Assembly: GCA_019095985.1 (NCBI GenBank)
Contig: CM032659.1
Location: 23,763,046 to 23,827,045 of the forward strand
DNA from: Streblospio benedicti
Taxonomy: Eukaryota > Annelida > Polychaeta > Spionida > Spionidae
DNA: 64,000 nucleotides
Direction: 5' to 3'
The notes beneath the pieces are model-generated. The model was not told where the DNA came from, did no database searches, and saw only the letters and a program-made list of their open reading frames with translations. Position 1 is the stretch's first letter. Every line of letters starts with the position of its first letter. Made by a program: the position numbers and the translations under genes. This document shows positions 62,410 through 64,000 of this stretch, piece by piece.

Positions 62410-64000
62410 GCTGCGTTTAATCGATTTTTGGTGTGAAAACAATCTTATCATAACGTTCTCATGTTTTTTGTTTTTGTTTTTTGTTGTTTTTTTTTTATGT
62501 CTGAATGGAGAAACACAGTTTAGAAATGTTGGCCACGACTTAGTAGGAGAAAAAAGCATTTAAGTCGTTAGTGTGTAATATGTGAAAAAGATTAGCTAGT
62601 TCTTGGACGGTACAGATATCACATATCACATGAATTTTGGATTAGAATACCTACAGGGCACATACACACTAAACAGCATAAAATGAAGTAAAATGAAAAT
62701 CAGGAAAAACAAAATGAAAAGATGACAAGGATGGAAAAAAGTCTCAATTGGGTGTGAAAGTGGCTGCATATATTGTAAACAGCAATATAAATATAAATAC
62801 ATGATGTTATAAAGTTCCCTCGGGGCCTGGATGGCGAGTATATATATGCTTGTAAGCCTAGTAGCATGACATCTAAGAATAAAACTGTTTATTGTTTAGA
62901 GCTTGAAATTACCAGCAAACCCACATGTGTGTCACATTTAGAATATCTCTTACATACTGTATGTGAATTATGGGCATACATACTAGCTTTGGTCATAACA
63001 TACAAATTCAGAGAATCAAGGAGTAATTGTCGACTTAAAAAATACAGACTTATTTAATTATAAAAAGGCTAACATGTACAATACATGGACATGTAACCAA
63101 AGATATTATTCTCCAATATCTTTGATGTAACAGCTAACATACCGAAGTTCATTTGGTAACACACACATACAATGTAAATGTAAATGTGATGGTTTATAGT
63201 CTTGATCCCAGTCTGGCTCTCATGACTTTACAATTTACACCAGGTCATTGGCACACTTATTGATCATCATTTGATCATTTCTCGCATACTTGCAATGATG
63301 CAAAACTTAGCTATAGAATGATAGTAAAATACACATGTGCGTGTAAATATTTAGAATTGATAAGTTCTTGGGTTCACATATTTTAACATACAGGCTTATT
63401 TAATTATAATAAAGGCTAACATGTACAATACATGGACATGTAACCAAAGATATTGTCCTCTAATATCTTTGATGTAACAGCTAACATATCAAAGTTTATT
63501 TAACAGATTATAGAATAATAGTAAAATACACATGTGCATGTAAATATTTATAATTGATAAGTTCTTAGGTTCACAAATTTTAACATGTAGTATTATAGTA
63601 TAGTACTATGACGTAGAAAGGCTTATAATTATATCATTAATATTTTATCAATAATACTAGTAAAGATGATAGATTGACAAGTGTCCTGCTTAAAAAGCAA
63701 GCTGCTGACCAGAAAAGTTTCTACTACACCCCATTAACCAGAACTACGAATGCTCAAATTAGCTCACAGTGCCAAAAGATGGTAAATCGAAACTAAAATC
63801 CTCTTTCTGGAAATATTACAGTAACACTGAAAATATTTTGCTATCATGGGTTGCATCATGCATTTCATCAGCCTCAAATAGCATTTCGCCCACAGTATAG
63901 GGTTATTAAGCACGATAGAGGCTAACCGTCCGTATTGTCGTATGCATTGTATCAAGGATGATTCCCATAAATCAACTATTGCACCATCACGTTGAAATAT
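62410..64000. other. Repeat-containing intron or flank upstream of the visible SLC7 exons
   Basis: No exon is recognised on either strand. A T-rich tract with TTTTTTG units lies at 62465-62500. The segment 63043-63160 plus 63305-63385 recurs at 63390-63590, with blocks GGCTAACATGTACAATACAT, ATCTTTGATGTAACAGCTAA and ATAGTAAAATACACATGTGC. Because SLC7 helices 1-2 are missing, this is probably an intron of that gene. Confidence 0.55.
63165..63305 (+). repeat. Family F repeat inserted in a local duplication
   Basis: The 63177-63290 segment matches 13881-13995. It interrupts the first unit of the local duplication; the second unit (63390-63590) runs through the corresponding point without it. This gives approximate boundaries for an insertion of about 140 bp. 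Confidence 0.7.

Overview
The window is nuclear DNA of a bilaterian animal. GC-rich coding exons of 40-300 bp with GT/AG boundaries sit in AT-rich introns and spacers full of small palindromic transposons and microsatellites. The gene set (DUOXA, a two-domain cyclic-nucleotide-binding protein, core-1 galactosyltransferase, an NXPE-like protein, an SLC7 light chain) fits a marine invertebrate. I cannot name the phylum or species. Two runs of exactly 100 N (30932-31031 and 50116-50215) mark scaffold gaps.

Layout: 1-6.6 kb has no recognisable gene. About 6.8-19.7 kb (+) is a dual-oxidase maturation factor (DUOXA-like) with 12 recognised exons and a long hydrophilic tail. 19.7-25.3 kb is repeat-rich spacer that may hide 5' exons of the next gene. 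25.5-38.7 kb (+) is a CNBD2-like protein with two cyclic-nucleotide-binding folds and a charged, Gln-rich C-terminal half. 40.3-43.8 kb (+) is a complete six-exon C1GALT1-like glycosyltransferase of 389 codons. 46.2-49.5 kb (+) is an NXPE/PC-esterase-like type II membrane protein whose reading frame is interrupted. 50.6-62.4 kb (-) is the 3' part of an SLC7 heteromeric amino-acid transporter light chain; its first exons must lie beyond the window. The NXPE-like and SLC7 genes converge, with candidate poly(A) signals about 30 bp apart on opposite strands.

These are independent host genes, not an operon. Two neighbours act on the secretory/Golgi or cell-surface side (C1GALT1 and NXPE-like), and DUOXA and SLC7 are membrane proteins.

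The most interesting signal is the mobile-element landscape. At least three small TIR families (called A, B and C here) sit repeatedly within about 10-85 bp of exon boundaries, with family C ends as little as 11-18 bp upstream of splice acceptors in three different genes. One SLC7 intron also carries a large foldback element with tandemly repeated arms and a decayed LINE inside it, next to a nested cluster of families C, A and B.
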